Assembly (NCBI RefSeq): GCF_020085105.1
Contig: NC_058046.1
Location: 13,419,175-13,483,174, forward strand
Source: Siniperca chuatsi
Taxonomy: Eukaryota > Chordata > Actinopteri > Centrarchiformes > Sinipercidae
Reading direction: 5' to 3'
Length of the DNA: 64,000 bases
Position 1 is the stretch's first letter. Every line of letters begins with the position of its first letter. The notes under the pieces are model-generated. The model made no database searches, was not told the origin of the DNA, and saw only the letters and a list, made by a program, of their open reading frames with translations. Below, one piece after another: positions 46,592 to 61,500 of the stretch. Position numbers and translations under genes: made by a program.

Positions 46592-49500
46592 GTGTTTATA
46601 TATAGAAACACACGCTCACTGCTTTGATAAGGATGTATTTTTGTTTCTTTTAATGTAAAAATGTGATTTCACTGTCAGCTGCAACAGAGGTAACGGTAGC
46701 ACCAACGTTTGCAAGTTTCCTGCCCTGCATGTTATTGACCCACTGTCAAGGAAGCAACCGTTGTCAACTAACTTCCTGCCACTTCTTGCCACTTCTTTCA
46801 AAATACAAGTTATGCAAACCGAACGGCTGTAACGTTAATTCAGTCACAATTGCTGCAATGTATAGCGGTAAAAAACTAGGCTATATGGTCACACAGTGTT
46901 TCTTCTAATGGCACGTGCAAGCGATGTTATTTTTTATTTGCTATCTAATATTATATTCAAATAACCCAATCTGCATATTAGGTGGCGCACACACTGCATG
47001 GTATCCCTGTACCTCAGGTGTCAAGTTTCACAGCTTCTACTTTATTAGTAGTGCCAGTGCAGCAGCTTTCCTATGCAGGCAACTTCTCAAACTGCACCAA
47101 ACAGTAAACATTTATTGGGTTCTATAAATGGCAGTGTGGAGACCATTGCTTTCTGTAGTAACTTGTAGGCTTATGTACCTGATAATCCACAGACTTGATT
47201 ATTTAAGATGACATAGCTCTTGTGGTGTTTGAGTAGTGGAACTGCAGCTCTACACCACTTGAGATTAAGTGTTTTCACGATCACTGTCAAGTGTAGCATA
47301 CTCAACAGTGATCATAAAAAATCGCTGTCATTACTCATGAACTGTATTTTTATTCTCTAAGCACAAAGAAGCAATGTTATGTCATATGTTGGATGTTAAA
47401 CTGTATGTTTATATGGTGCATGGGGCAATGGGGTTTTATATACCCTTTTAAAATCAATAATTTTCCCACATTTATTCCACTGTTACATTTAAGGCAGAAG
47501 ATATTGTAATTTCAGCGTTTAGGTTGAATGTGCCTTAACATTGAGTGCGGCAAATGTTATCTTGAATGCAGGCTTTTATTTTGAAGGCAAAATCTCGAAA
47601 CCGGATGTGCCTATGTTGTGAGATTGCGGAAACTTTACAGTGATGCAGATGGAAACTTCGACCTAACAATGTTACATCCTCGATATTTCGATACTCTACC
47701 ATGTAATAAAGCTAGAACTAGTTGTATCCATCAGTCTGTAGAGTCAATGTGCCGCAGTACTCATGTCACATGTCCATGAACTGGTGTCTAATGTCTGGTC
47801 GGTGGTAGATAATGATAACTATTAGACAATGACTAACAGTGATGGGTAAATACTTACATTAATGATACCTTATGTTAGCCACAACATAATAATAAAATAA
47901 TACAACTTTATTTATAGAGCACTTATCAAAACAAAGTACAAAGTGCTTCACAGAGAGAGAAATAAAATACCACAGTCAATGATAAAATACATACAAAAAC
48001 AACAACAACAACAAAAAAAACAATAAAATAAATAATCAGGATATGCTTTCCGATAAAAGCAACATGGGTGGTACTGTTATCTAACTATTACCATGTATGT
48101 GTTATTTAGGTTAGCATTAACATTTTAACAAATTTTTATGAAGTAACATGTATAGTTCACCCAACACGCTGAGAATGGAGTCTCGTGTATTTAACTTTAC
48201 CTTTACAAGAGTTCACACCTGCAATCAACCATTCCCAATTCAGGATCTCCGCATGATGACACTTTATGGAAGTAATATGTCGGTACATTTCCAATGTTTT
48301 GCATCTATTGAATTGTAACACAAAAGTATACTTGTAAATACCTGGCTTAGATGCACAAATGTCTTTTTAAAGTGATTATTTTGAAAATATCTGTATTTGG
48401 TCAACATAAAGCAAGCTAAAAAATAATCTTTCAAAAAAATGTAGGTTCAGCTTGAAATCCCGAAGAAATTCATATTAACCTGCTCATATTCCAACACATG
48501 GGTTTACTAGGAGTATAACAGTAGTCAAGCTCATAGCTGATGGGAGAAGTGGCATGTTGGCACAGTTCCACACTTCATAGTGGGAAATGCCTTTTACACA
48601 GGGAGTGTGCTGAGATTGGTGTAAGGCTTTTGTGCTCATCAACAGCCACTGCCTGCTTGATTTAATTTGTACAATACAGCGTGGTGCATTCAACTGTACA
48701 AACTCAGCTGGTTGTATTACTACAGCATAACCTCTTTTGTCCTAACCTATTGACCAAGTTTTTAGCTGGTACTATAAATGACCTGTTTATTTGCCTTTCT
48801 CCAATTCAATGCCACATCATATTCAGTACTAGTATTAGTATCATAATGAGCTATGATCTATTACATTATTAGCACTAGTGTTAGAAACATAACAGCTGCA
48901 GATGGCTCGTTAACTATTCAGCCATCAGCCACATGTCATTTATTTTGACTGATATAAGTACATATGTTCAATCAGCAGCTCCAACAGATGACAAACCACT
49001 AGTTAATTAATGAATGTGAATGGGGAGGTTTGAATTTGACCCCTCACGCTTTGTTTTTCGTTTTGTTAAGCTCAACAACAGACATGCAGTGACACAGCTT
49101 CTGAACTTGTGTTGGTGGAAGACGTGCTGGTGAAGGCACTATAACTGACAGCTGGACTTTTCACTTGGGGAAATGCACAAGATGTTGATAAGTGTGCCAC
49201 TGTTTAGTTTAGCGACAGGGCTGTTTTGTACTTTTACATTGGTGTAATCTTTACTGGCAATATTCCCTTATAAGTATTCTAACAGTGCCAATCATGGTGA
49301 CCTACAACAAAGTACACAACATTGTTGTGACATTGGACATACTTTTCAACTCCCATAAATACCAAGGATTTGGGGCCTACGGTATTAAATACAAAGTATG
49401 GTTAAATTATCCCCAGGAAAATGTCTCCAGGATCCCTAGGATAATTTAACCTGAGCAAAATGGTAACATGTATGTGGGTGAGACTCATTAGGTTGAAATT

Positions 49501-52500
49501 AAATCTTTTTTTGAAAAGGGGTGGTGCATGTACAAGTATAGAAAGTCTTGTACAAAACAAAATTATGTTTAGTATTATGTTGAAAAATCTTTTTCACATT
49601 TATAAAGCAAATCTGAAATAGAAATAGAGTAGCCATGTTTGTTGGTGTAAGCCTCTTATGTATGGTAGGTAGTAGCTCATACCAAAACATAGGTCTGTCT
49701 TCTTATTCTTGGTTATATCCTGATTCTCTACATTTCTGTGTCCAGCTTTAAGACTGACTGGGTCATTTGGTGCTGTTTTCGTAGGTGTTGTGATGCTGAC
49801 TATTTATATCCACTTGCAGCAGTGTTTTGCAGAGCAAGGTGGAGAAGGCCCAGCATCCAGTTACGGAGTGTTACTGTAACATTAGTAGCATTTCTGAAAT
49901 TGAATCAATACAAATTGTGCCTGCTAAATGGTATAATGGATTTTTTCTAGTCCATGATTCGTGCGCCACAGAGTGTAATCAATATCTGAAATGCTGCCTA
50001 AGTGCACATGAAGCTCACTGTTTCACTTGTGCCTTGCTATCTCTGACCATTATTTCATAGTCTCACGAACTGTAGACACAAGAGTTTATTCTGTGGAAAT
50101 TATTCATAGTTGTACTGTGGAAATGCTGTAAGTTCTACCGATAAATCATAGGCATGTTAAAAATAATTAGCTTAATTTTAAACAAAAATGTTGGCTGCAT
50201 ATTAGCCAACAATGTAATACACCTCAGGGACAAAGTGGTTGTTTTTGACTGCTGGCGGTAGACCAGCCCTACCCATTGTTTGTTTAAAGACGCCAGTTTA
50301 AAAAAGATTTTTATCATCTGGCTGTGTAAGCAGATAGACTATGGATAAAGCCAAATGTTGTACGAAATTATTCTCAGGTTAAACTTTGGACTCCGGTAAA
50401 TTAGAACACGTTCTGTTTTTCACAACCCAAAATTCAAATCCATGTCAGTAAAATTTTAATTCTCCACTGCCGTGCTCTTCTTCCATATTTGAATTCATAT
50501 TTCTGAGTGAATATTGCCCCTGACTTGGAAAATGTTGTCTGTCTGCCATCTCTAAAGGTTATTCTTTTCTAAAAGCTGTAAATTGTCCCAATTTTGACTG
50601 CTGTTTATGTGAACTTATATTTTTTCCTTCTTTGCTTCCTTGCTATCTACCCTTGTCCTCCAGATTCTAACATTTGAGACAAAGAACCCGGTGGAGCTTG
50701 CAGAGCGTCTACGTGCTGTCTGTGGGAATCAGAGCAATGCATATGCACGGCTGCTGGAGTACCGTCTCAATGCTCTGCGCGGCCTGTGGGGAGCACAGCG
50801 GCAGCTGGCCCTGGAGGAGCAGCAGGAGCGAGAGGGAACTGGAGGGGCTGATGAGGAGACCTTGGCCTTGCTCAAAAGACAAGGTCTGCTCCAGCAACCC
50901 GAGCAGGCGCCCTTCACCTCCCGTGTCGGTCTGCTGCTTGTCTTCCCCCTTTTACAGTCCCAGACTCGCAGTGACCCTGCGCTCTGCGGTGTCACAGCAG
51001 AGGTACTGCTAGCCTGCCTCCGGGACTGCCAGCCACTCAGCCTCAGCAAAGAGCCCGCTGACTGCCTCAATGGCCTGGAGGGGCTACTCTGCTCCTGGCT
51101 GGAAGATGGTGCCCAGGAGTCAGGCCAACAGCAGGGACAGGCTCAGACGCAGATCCTCCACACACACAGACAGAGGGAAAACGCTGCTGCTGCACTCGTG
51201 GCACTTGCCTGTGCCAGGTGAGGCCATACGTTCTCTCCTTGCTGTCTCACCTTCACAATTCTGAGGATCCCTCTGTTGGCTTTTGTAGACAATGTATTGG
51301 ACCAATAATATTCAGTAAAGGGTTATTAGAGTAGCCAGACACTTTACAGAGGGGGTACTGTTATTTTATAAGTAAATAACAAGAATTGAGAAGGAAAAGC
51401 AGTCAAAATAACATGTTAGTGTTATTATGTATGTATTTACTTAAGTATGTTAGTGAAAACACTACTGAGTTACTATTCTACTCACAAGCAGGTCAGTTAT
51501 TCCTGGCAGTGAAATCTAAAATAAGCACATAACTGACCAACTGATTACTTTGTCTCTTCTATCTCTTCGGTATACATGCTACATGAATGATCATGCCTAA
51601 TTTAATGCTCAAAACCGTCCAACACCCACTGAAGCAGTCTTGCTTTGATGTTTGCACTGTTAGCTAAACGAGTAGCTGAACATTTGGTGATTGATATTTG
51701 TATATATCCTTAAACTAGTGGGTATGAACATACTTTTTGCTCTGTCAGCTCAGTGTCAGTGTGGTGCTCTGATGTTCTTACCACAAACTAGTGCTCACAA
51801 CTGGAGCTTGCTGTAGTCTGATCTGTGCTCTGTTAGCATGAGCTACTAACGCTGTTTCTAAGTGGTACTTATACAGAAGAAACATTTATTGTTTTGCCTC
51901 CTGCTTTAGCTTCAGCCATTATTCTACAGTTTGTGAAATCCATGGGGCAGAAGCAGAGGGCCCTTAGGAGAAACAGGGCCCTGCACACAACGCGTTATAT
52001 GCGTATAGGAAGGGGTTCTTTTTATAACCAATACTTGCCTTGTCCTTTGCTCACATGCAAAAAAACCCCCATCAATAACTATAGTTAAACTGAAATCGTG
52101 TATAATTGGTTTGATGTTCTTTTGTATTTGTCACCTAGCCCGCAGAAGAGCAGAATGTGCTTGTTAATTAATTTATTTTTTTGCATTTGTGCCTGAACTA
52201 TGGCTTCTGCTGGTGACAACTGATCTTGACTTGTCAAAACCAGAACTCTCCACTCTTTGTTCAGCCTCTGTTGAGGCTGAGAGCTCTTTGTTGTGGGGAA
52301 CCATCCAGCCCTGGTGCCTTTTCACCGACAGTGGGAGCTAATTAAAGCGCTATCAGCTTCGACCCCATCACCTCTAATGGGGTCGGTTAGTAAATTCTCT
52401 ATGTGAGAGGGGTAAGTAAGCAAAAAGACTGTGAAGCCATGTGCTCTGATATCTGATGGAGAAGGGGACACTGACTCAAACATACATTCAGTTCAGCACA

Positions 52501-55500
52501 CGGCAGGATTTCCCTGGATTTATACCAGTCTCCCAGTAACACTGTGACATGCTGGTGATACACAAGTCTTTTGATTTTTCAGCTCCCTTGCTGTGACACA
52601 CATTTGGTGGCATGTGAGGTGGTTGAATGTGAAAATGTAATCACCATGGACATTAATAGTATCAATCAATAGTAATATCATCATGTTGTTATCTATCCTT
52701 CCATTTTCTTTTTATGCCCAGTTGAAGACGTTTTCTGAAGCTGCAGTTACAAACCCTGCTTCTTTTGCATCAGATAATGCCAGAATAGCACTTCAGTAGA
52801 CCTCTCCTTGCATAGACCTTCTCCGTGAATATAGAATTACTTGGATGTGTTCAGTTAATAGTTCAGTCTTGGATGAGGCGAAGCAGTAAATGAACACTGC
52901 ACAAACTTAAGTAGGTTACTCATTACACTGTGCAGAGAGTCGCAGTGTAAAATAATCTCTCTGCTGCATTCTAATGGAAAAGATTATTTTATTCAGATTC
53001 AAAAAAATATTACATTTTAATTCCCAGCACATTACATCGAATCCCCTCCATAATGCAGGCAAAGTATTACTCCCCTTACAGTTCCAGAACTGCTTAACAC
53101 CGAGCTTTCACTTGTGTGCCATGCTGAGGCCTCCTGACTAATCTGCCAAACTCTTCTCCAGGGGATCTCTGAAGACCTTCATCCACACAGTTCACCTGCT
53201 GCAGAAACAAACCGATCTGGGTCAGCTCCCTGTGTCAGATGTCCTGTACAGGTGAGGGCACTACTTCAGTTCATCTGAAAGATAGTTAATAGTGATTTTT
53301 CCCCATTGTGTAACCACTATATCTGTCCTACTTCAGACTTTTGCTCCTGGAAGGAGGCCCAGGCTCTCCATCCTGCCTCCTGGGGGGCAAACACAGCGTG
53401 TCCTGGGGTTTTGAGGACATGCTGCCCGCACCTGATAATTCTGCTGGAGGAGCAGAGAATAAAGGTAAAAATGTTTGTGTGATCTGCCTCTACATTTGTA
53501 AAAACAAAAAAGAGATCACTGTAGATGCAGCTTTCTCATGTAGTTGTGATGAATTAAGTCTTGTACACATATCTAGTTTTCTAGCAAGAGGGCTGTGCTT
53601 GTTATAATGTTGCCATGCTTTCTGATTTATTTATTCACCTTTAGATTATTTATAATGCCCTTTGTCTGAAATGCATGAAGTGTGTGTGAAATCCCAACAA
53701 AAATGGAGGGAGTAGAGTCCATTGCCTGGTACAAGGTACAAGGTTCATTTTACTGTAAATGTACAATATGTAGAGTGTAGAGATTAGGGCCTATGTTGAA
53801 ACTAAAAAGAAGAGCTGTGACTGTGAGAGGTTTAGGGATAAAGTAGAGAAGGGGAGAGTGATGTTCACTCTCCAGCAACCCATCAGCTGACCTTGTAGAG
53901 TGACGGAAGCCGATCAGGGCATATATCCATAGAGATGGTTTGCATAGTTACATTTTAAGCTAACCTGACACCAGATCGGTTTCCGAGTCTTGGATCTCTG
54001 GAGGCATCACAATCCTCACGATGAAAAATTAAGCAAAGCAAACAGATGCCATGACCTTGCTTAGCATCCTAATTCTCTGCTCCCACTCTCCATTTGGTCC
54101 ACTCCCCCTGTTGATACCTCCCTCTACTTTTCATTCCGATTATCTGTCAGCGATCTGTCATTAACCTAGTATTGAATTCTTTTTGTCTCTGTGTCTTTCA
54201 GACACTGACCTGGGGCGCTGTCTAGCCACGGACGGGCTCTATCTGTATACCACTAACTCCTCTGGGAGAGGACTCAGCAAGCTGGGCTCTGGTTTACATG
54301 GGACACTGAGGTAATGTGACACTCCTTCCCACCTGCCTTTCTTTGTCCACAGCATTCAGAGAATAGCAAGAGAGTAAGACAGAACGAGAGAGTGAAACAC
54401 TAAAAATATCCCTCATCACTTCATCCCAAGGCAACAATGGTGCTTTCCTGGACATTTCTAAACTCAATATCTGCAGTACACAGTCACATCCTCCCTAAAT
54501 GTCTTTGATTGATTTGGTTAATTTTTAAAAGGGACAAAAGGCATTGTGTGCACTGCATCTTAATTCCATACTGTGGTAGCAAATTACCCAATTTGAAAGC
54601 AGATGGCAGCTTCCTTCCACAATGTGTTTTTAGAATTCAAAGGGCCCAGAGTTGATTATATTTCACTTGCAGAAAAGATACATGTCTCAGATTTAGGTCA
54701 GTGAGTTAGCTAATTGTATGCTAAAAGTATCTCTGTTTTCTCGATTCCATCTGAGAAATAACAACTAGGAAAACAAACATTTCTGTAAGGAAATGAGACT
54801 CAGTTGGAACCACACTACAGCAATAACCTACAGCAATTAGCACAATTCTTAGAAATGGCATGCAGACAACCAGATTTGTGGACCCATAACAGCTTTGAAC
54901 TAGCACACCATTTCTTTTCTTGGAGGACATACTCTCAATTAATTGTCATTGTCAGCACTGAATAGGGTATCAATCAAGATGCTTGATTTTGTGAAAAGAA
55001 TTGTGATTTCAATGTCTGCCGAGAATTTTAACACAATCAATTCATAGATAATGTATACATGTGATGTGATGTGATGCTGTGTTGCTACTAAAATGCAAGT
55101 GTCTCCACTGGGTCTTTGACAAAAAGAAAAATGAAGTATTCAAATAGTGCACACACAAAATACAGAACACAGAAATAGATGCACTGTGTTTGTGTTTCTG
55201 CAGGGGTTTTGTGTACTGTCGAAATGAAGAGTTGGAGCCTGGCTGGGTGGTGTTCAGCAGCGGTCGCCTACTCCACCGTCCCTCCTCCTTTGATGCCAAG
55301 CCTCATCAGCTGTGCCAGGTCATTGACCCCTTCTCCCTCCAGGTACTGTATACTTTCATTCCACTATTCTGAATTTGATGTAGAATCATTCAGTAAATTT
55401 GACTTTGTAGGTCTTGTTGTATTACATTTTCAACCTGAATCTCACATGAATGCTTATTGGTCATTTTAATGCAGTTTTATTATCCCGTCATGCAACATTT

Positions 55501-58500
55501 AAATGATATGATCATACAAACAAGGCATGAAGGCTCACAATAGGGCAGCATTTCTCTGCAAGAGATGAAGAGGCAGGGTGGGGAATAGTAATAAACATAC
55601 ATGAAAGAATTTGTACGAAGACAGGGGCTGTATAAAAGCTATGTTCAGTCTAATTGTGGCCATTAAAATCCAACCAGCTCTTAAAAAATCAGTTGAAATG
55701 ACAAATATAGCCATAGCCAAGGCTAATGTTCATTGTGTCATTTTCAGGTGTGCCAGATTGTGCCCATGCCAGCCCATCACTTCCCTGTGGGCAGCAGCAT
55801 GACTACGCTGCACCTCTGTTCAGATGGAACCTACTTGTACTGGGTCTGGTCCCCAGCCAGTCTGAATGAGAAGACGCAGAAAGGCCACTCTGTCTTCATG
55901 GATGTCTTTCACCTGTCTGTGAGTATTATATGCCATGCCATATACAGTAGTTATAGCTGTATTCAGTTTGTTTATATCTATGTTGCATCTTTGATGTTTT
56001 CTCTCCCCCCCGTCCATGGTGCAGACACAGACAGGGTTGTGTGTTGCAGACATCTTGCAAGAGAGGGTTATTCTTACTCGCAAGGAAGGCGAGTCTTCAA
56101 AGTGCTTGAATGAGCTTCTCTTGAGTCGAATGTCACGCTTCCGGGCCTCCCATTCTGCCACATTGGCTGCTCTAACAGGCTCTGCCATCACCAACACTGT
56201 CAAAGAGGAACAGTCTGGTAAATCATCAGCAAAACTTATAGTCATCCAAAACTCATATAAGCTTTAATGTGCAGTTCATGTGTCGTATAATTATTAGAAT
56301 ATTTTCTGGTGACAATTCTCTAACTCTTTTATAGCTGTCAACACTAGCTGTGGACTTCCTCTAAAGACCCTGAGAAAGACCCCTATGTATGTGTGTGGAA
56401 CCTATCTAGTGATGCTGGTCTCCCCTCCCGGTGTGTCTGGGAGCTCTGCAACACGCTCCCTATTTGGAGGTACCAGCAGCCTGTCCTCTCTCAAAAGTAA
56501 GAGCACACACAGACACTTGTAAATCCTCATTGTGTTGATTTTTTAGTCATAACTTCTGACAGTTATGCTGTTAGTTATTTTTCTAAAAAAAGTTAGAGAT
56601 AATGTGATTAAATGTAATTTAATGTAAAGATACATTACAGAGACTTTTGGAAAAGTCAAGAAATAAACCAAGCATTTTTCATCATGTTAAGCTGCTGGTG
56701 GATAATAAATGTTCTGATTATAGTCTAATTACAGCTTGAAGTTGAGTTATAGAGTTAGAATTACATTTGAACACATAACGTTTGAATATAGACAGTTAAA
56801 AGCTCAGGTAAAACAAAACGCATTATTTGTGATTGAATAATCAATAAAAAAAGTTTAGTAAAAGAAAAAGTAGAACCCCCTTTTTACTATACAGTATTGT
56901 CAGTGATGAGTTTATTCACTAAACTTAACTTTTCATTTTTTGGCAGTATTAGCCTCTAGCTTGGTTTTTAACCTAGCTGACGGTCAGTTCAGCAGCCGCG
57001 CAGACCTCATTGATGCTCCTGGCAGTTCTCTAGGCAGGGGAGCCCAGGTGGCAGGGCTAGGTGAGCTCAACTTTTGTCACATTCTACTGTTATATGTTTA
57101 TCTCACGGAGGATAGTCACACAATGCATTGCCAATTTAAGTGACATTTATTTCTGTAATCCTTGGCTTCGTAGGAGCATGTTATGATTCACTGAACAACT
57201 TGATCTGGACCTGCTCCAGTGATTACATAGATCAGTGGTGCAATCCTGGGAACCAAGCCTTTCATCATGTGTGCCATAGACTCGGTGTCAGCCATGTCAT
57301 CAAAGAACCCAAAGGTAGATTAAAAATTGCACTGAAACCACCTGATGGCTCTCTGAATGAGGTCAAGTGAGAAATTTGAACATCTGCAAAACTTGTTCTT
57401 TCACAGAGGAAACTGTGGCCACTGGCGAGGTGATCAACCAGCTGCTTCATCATGTAGGTGCTATGTGCATCCACCAGCTCAACCTGCTGGCGGCCAGCAG
57501 CAACAGCCTGCCCCTGGGGGCCCTACTGGGTAAACAGCATCCCATTGAGGCCCGTCACTTCAGCAGCATCTGTGACATTATGGAGAAGGCCATGGTCACT
57601 GGAGATACCTGCATCATCCGCTGCATCTTGGTGGTGTTCCAGGTCAGTTTGAGGTGTAGCTGACTCAGCCATTTTCTGTGTTTTTGAGTTTATTTATTTT
57701 TTTGTCTGTCTTCTCCAGGTGGTGTTTAGGTTTTTCAATCCTCAGTCGGAGCAGAATAGGGAGAGTGTGCGTCGTTCAGGCCTACTCCTGTGGCAGCTTC
57801 TCATGGCTCCAGTGGATCAGATCGGAGCAGAGATTCAGAGAGAGGTGTGCCTGGCCATCAGGTAAGTCATATATGAAACAGAAGTAACAGATAAAATGAT
57901 GTTTTGTATTATCAGTGATCATAATGATATCAGAATCAGAATCAGAAATACTTTATTGATCCCTGAGGGGAAACTCTTTTGTTACAGTGGCTCGCCATCA
58001 CGTCAGTGCACACAGGAATAGAAGTTCTAAGCAAATAAAATATAATACACTATAATACAGGCATATTTAAATGGGCCTTCTTTGTTTACCTTCTCTCTGT
58101 CTCTGTAGCTCAGGCCTGAATACTTTGTATCAGGGGGAGGCTGAACTCAACAAACTGCTGAAACTGGTTTTAACTGAAGGTGACTATGAAAAATACTACT
58201 TTTAATATAACTGGCACTTAAACTTTTTTGAGGTGAATATATCTAATATTCTGTGTATTTGTGTGTGACACTCAGGTGAAAGGAACAGTGGCCTGTCTCA
58301 ACTACGTGATGTTATCCTTACCAACTTGGCAGACCAACTGCAGAAGAATAGATTTGGGAGTGAAGAAGATGACCACTACAGGTAAGTGGCTATCCTTTAA
58401 CCATAGTGAGCAGTATCATTTCCCATAGCCTTTGATAACCAGCACAGAACAATGTTATGTCTTAGCTTAAAAACTTAAGTTAGCTCCCTGTAGGTATCCA

Positions 58501-61500
58501 CTTATTTAAGGTGATAGAAATCTGTCTCTTTTACAGATTGAGTGATGAGCTGCTGCACTGTATCCTCAAGACTGTAGTCCGGGAATCCTGCCTTGTCATT
58601 ACCAAATGTCAGACTGTCACCCGAGACGATTTCCAGAAGTTGCTCTCCACTGTGCCAGTATGAATATCAGTTCAGCAGCACGAAATGCCATCTGTGCTGA
58701 CTAAGATCACATGTTTTGTGAGATTGCACTTTTACAAACTTGAGATGGTTTTCCCTCTCTTTAGGTTGTCTCACCTAGTCTGCGCTACCTCATGGCTGTT
58801 CAGAACCACCTCCTCAGTAACACCATTCTTATCCGTCCAGATGATAACGACGACAGTGACAGCTCCCTACAGGGGGAAACAATGAAGGTACAGGTAAACA
58901 TCCCCTTTAGTTACCCCTACCTCTGTGCATGTGGAGTCTGTTTTTGTGTCTGTCAATGAGAGACTAACGACCCCAAACGGAGCAACGGGAGTGTAATTTG
59001 CATTTGCATAGTAATTTGTGCTCATTGCAGTTTTAATCAGTTAAGAGTGTTGTGCTAATATATGGAGTTTTTCTGTTGACATAAAAGTAGGGAAATGATG
59101 TGTGTAGACCTTCCATATTGCATGAAAGACATTTGATCATTGAAAATCTTGAAAGCAGTAGTTACGTAAGTGTGGGCCTATGTTATGTGTGGTCCTCAGG
59201 AGCTGCAAAGCAGTATCTTGTCCCTAGCAACCAAGATCCTGGTGGGATGTGATGAAGTGCTGGAGACCCTGCAGCAGGTGACCACAGCTCTAATTAACAG
59301 CGACATCCCTGACAGAGAAACCAGGTAAATTTTTAACTGCATCTTTTTAAGAGTACATTTTTAGTCAACCACAGTGGCTGCTGGATTCCTTTTAAAATCT
59401 TCTAGCCACTTATTTTATTATATTGCATGAGCAGGCTTTTGAAGTCAATCTGTGGTGTCAACTGTATTGCCATAAAACCATAATGTAACTGAATAAAATG
59501 ATGTTCTCTTGGTTGGCTCTAATGCTCTATTTCACCGTGAAACAAGATTTAGCTAAACCTGAGTAATGCTGCAGCCTCCTTTTAAAAAAGAATGAAAGAG
59601 TGCATGAGAAATCATTTATGGACACAGGTTTTTAAAATCATCGTGGCTATGTTTTACCTTTTCAAATTTCCCCATTTCTTGTCTTATTTTTCTGCCGAGG
59701 ATCCATCTACGTAACATTTAATTTTTGCCTTCTCGCTTCTTGTTGTTCAGGTTGAAAGGCCTGGAACAGATAACCAAGGCCACCATGCTTGGGCACCTGC
59801 TGCCAGTGTTGCTCACCTCTCTGATGCACCCCAACCTGCAGACCCTCACTCTTGCTGACGCCCTCATGCCTCAGTTAGTGCAGCTGGTCCTCTACACCAG
59901 CCAGGTTGGAGCCTTGCCAGTCCAAAAGGCAATTCTTGCATTAAATCAAAAGTTTTTCCTTGAGTAGAAAAAGCACTCATCATTTAAGTATTTATTTTTC
60001 ACTCTCTGTTTTCCAGACTGCCCTGTTACTTAAGACTCAGTCTCCACTTTTCACTGAAGAGCCTCCACCTATTGGTGGCTGTCTAGGGCAGGGGGCGAAG
60101 GCATGTGCTGCTGATGACAAGTACGTTTTCTGAAGGTCCACAATAAGAATGTTAAAGATTAATTCACATTTAATCCATCTGATTATATAATGGATCACTT
60201 TGCTGTATAATTTAGATTTGGATTTTAATGAGGAAAATCTTATTTCATCATGATTATAGAAGAGAATATGGTAACTTAAGTACCAGCTGTTTTTGTCTCC
60301 CATAAACTGGTTTTCTAAAACCAGTAATTCTTTTGCATCTTTGATATTAGAATTCTTGACGAACGTGAGGAGCCCGGTTTCCTGACTGGACTTAAGATCC
60401 CTGCCCCATGGGCTGCTGGGAAGACAGTAGAGACGGTGCACCCTGTTAGAGACAATTACAAGTTCAAGGAGACGGTACACATCCCAGGAGCCCGCTGCCT
60501 GTACCTTCGGTTTGATTCTCGCTGCTCCTCACAGTATGACTATGACAAGGTACTGACTACACTAACTGTAGGCACAATGGCCTTCATCCTTTGTAGCTTT
60601 TACATACATTGTCAGCAATTTCTCAAGCATAGCAAAGCTCTGGTTGGGGATATTCTACACTAAATATATTCTCTGATATTTTAGTTGGTTATCTATGCTG
60701 GTCCCAACACCAACAGTCGTAAAGTAACAGAATATGGAGGGAACACTCTGGGATATGGCAGCCGCAGTGTCTTGGGGACAGGATGGCCCAAAGACCTTGT
60801 CAAGGTAAAAGAAACTGTTTTGCACAAACATACACAGTGAACACATAGTGCACATACAGTCTTGAAGAGCTACATTTTTTTCTTTGTCCTGTTTTAGGTT
60901 GAAGGAGACACTGTGACGTTTTCCTTTGAGATGAGGAGTGGACGTGAACACAACACCCCTGATAAAGCCATGTGGGGGTTCTCCTGCACTGTCAGAGCTC
61001 AGGTAAAACGTTGGAGCACTGGCACGTCACAAACATATGTATTGTACCATTGTTTAATACTGGCAGTGTGCAACATGAAGAACAGCGAATTCTGAAGATG
61101 CTATTTGTTTTTGTTTTCAGGAGTCGTCAGAGGATGTCTCTGGAGGCCTGCCCTTCCTGGCAGACCTTGCACTGGGTCTGTCAGTGCTGGCCTGCTCAAT
61201 GCTCCGCATTCTGTATAACGGGCCAGAGGTAACAAGAGAAGAGGAAGCCTGCCACGATTTGCTCTGCTCAAAGCTGCTGCAAAGGTGACTAAACAAAAAC
61301 ACCACAAAATGTCTCCCAGTGATATTGATTGCCCATGTGATAAGTATAGTACAATGTAAGAATATGTACACATTCCTCAGTGGTATGTAGTTGAACACAG
61401 CAAAACTGCTGGCAGCCAACGAGACAGTCTGGTGACAGGCTTTGTTTTTTCTTTAGGTGTCAGTGGCAGGTAGAAGCAAATGGTGCAATCTCTCCTGCCC

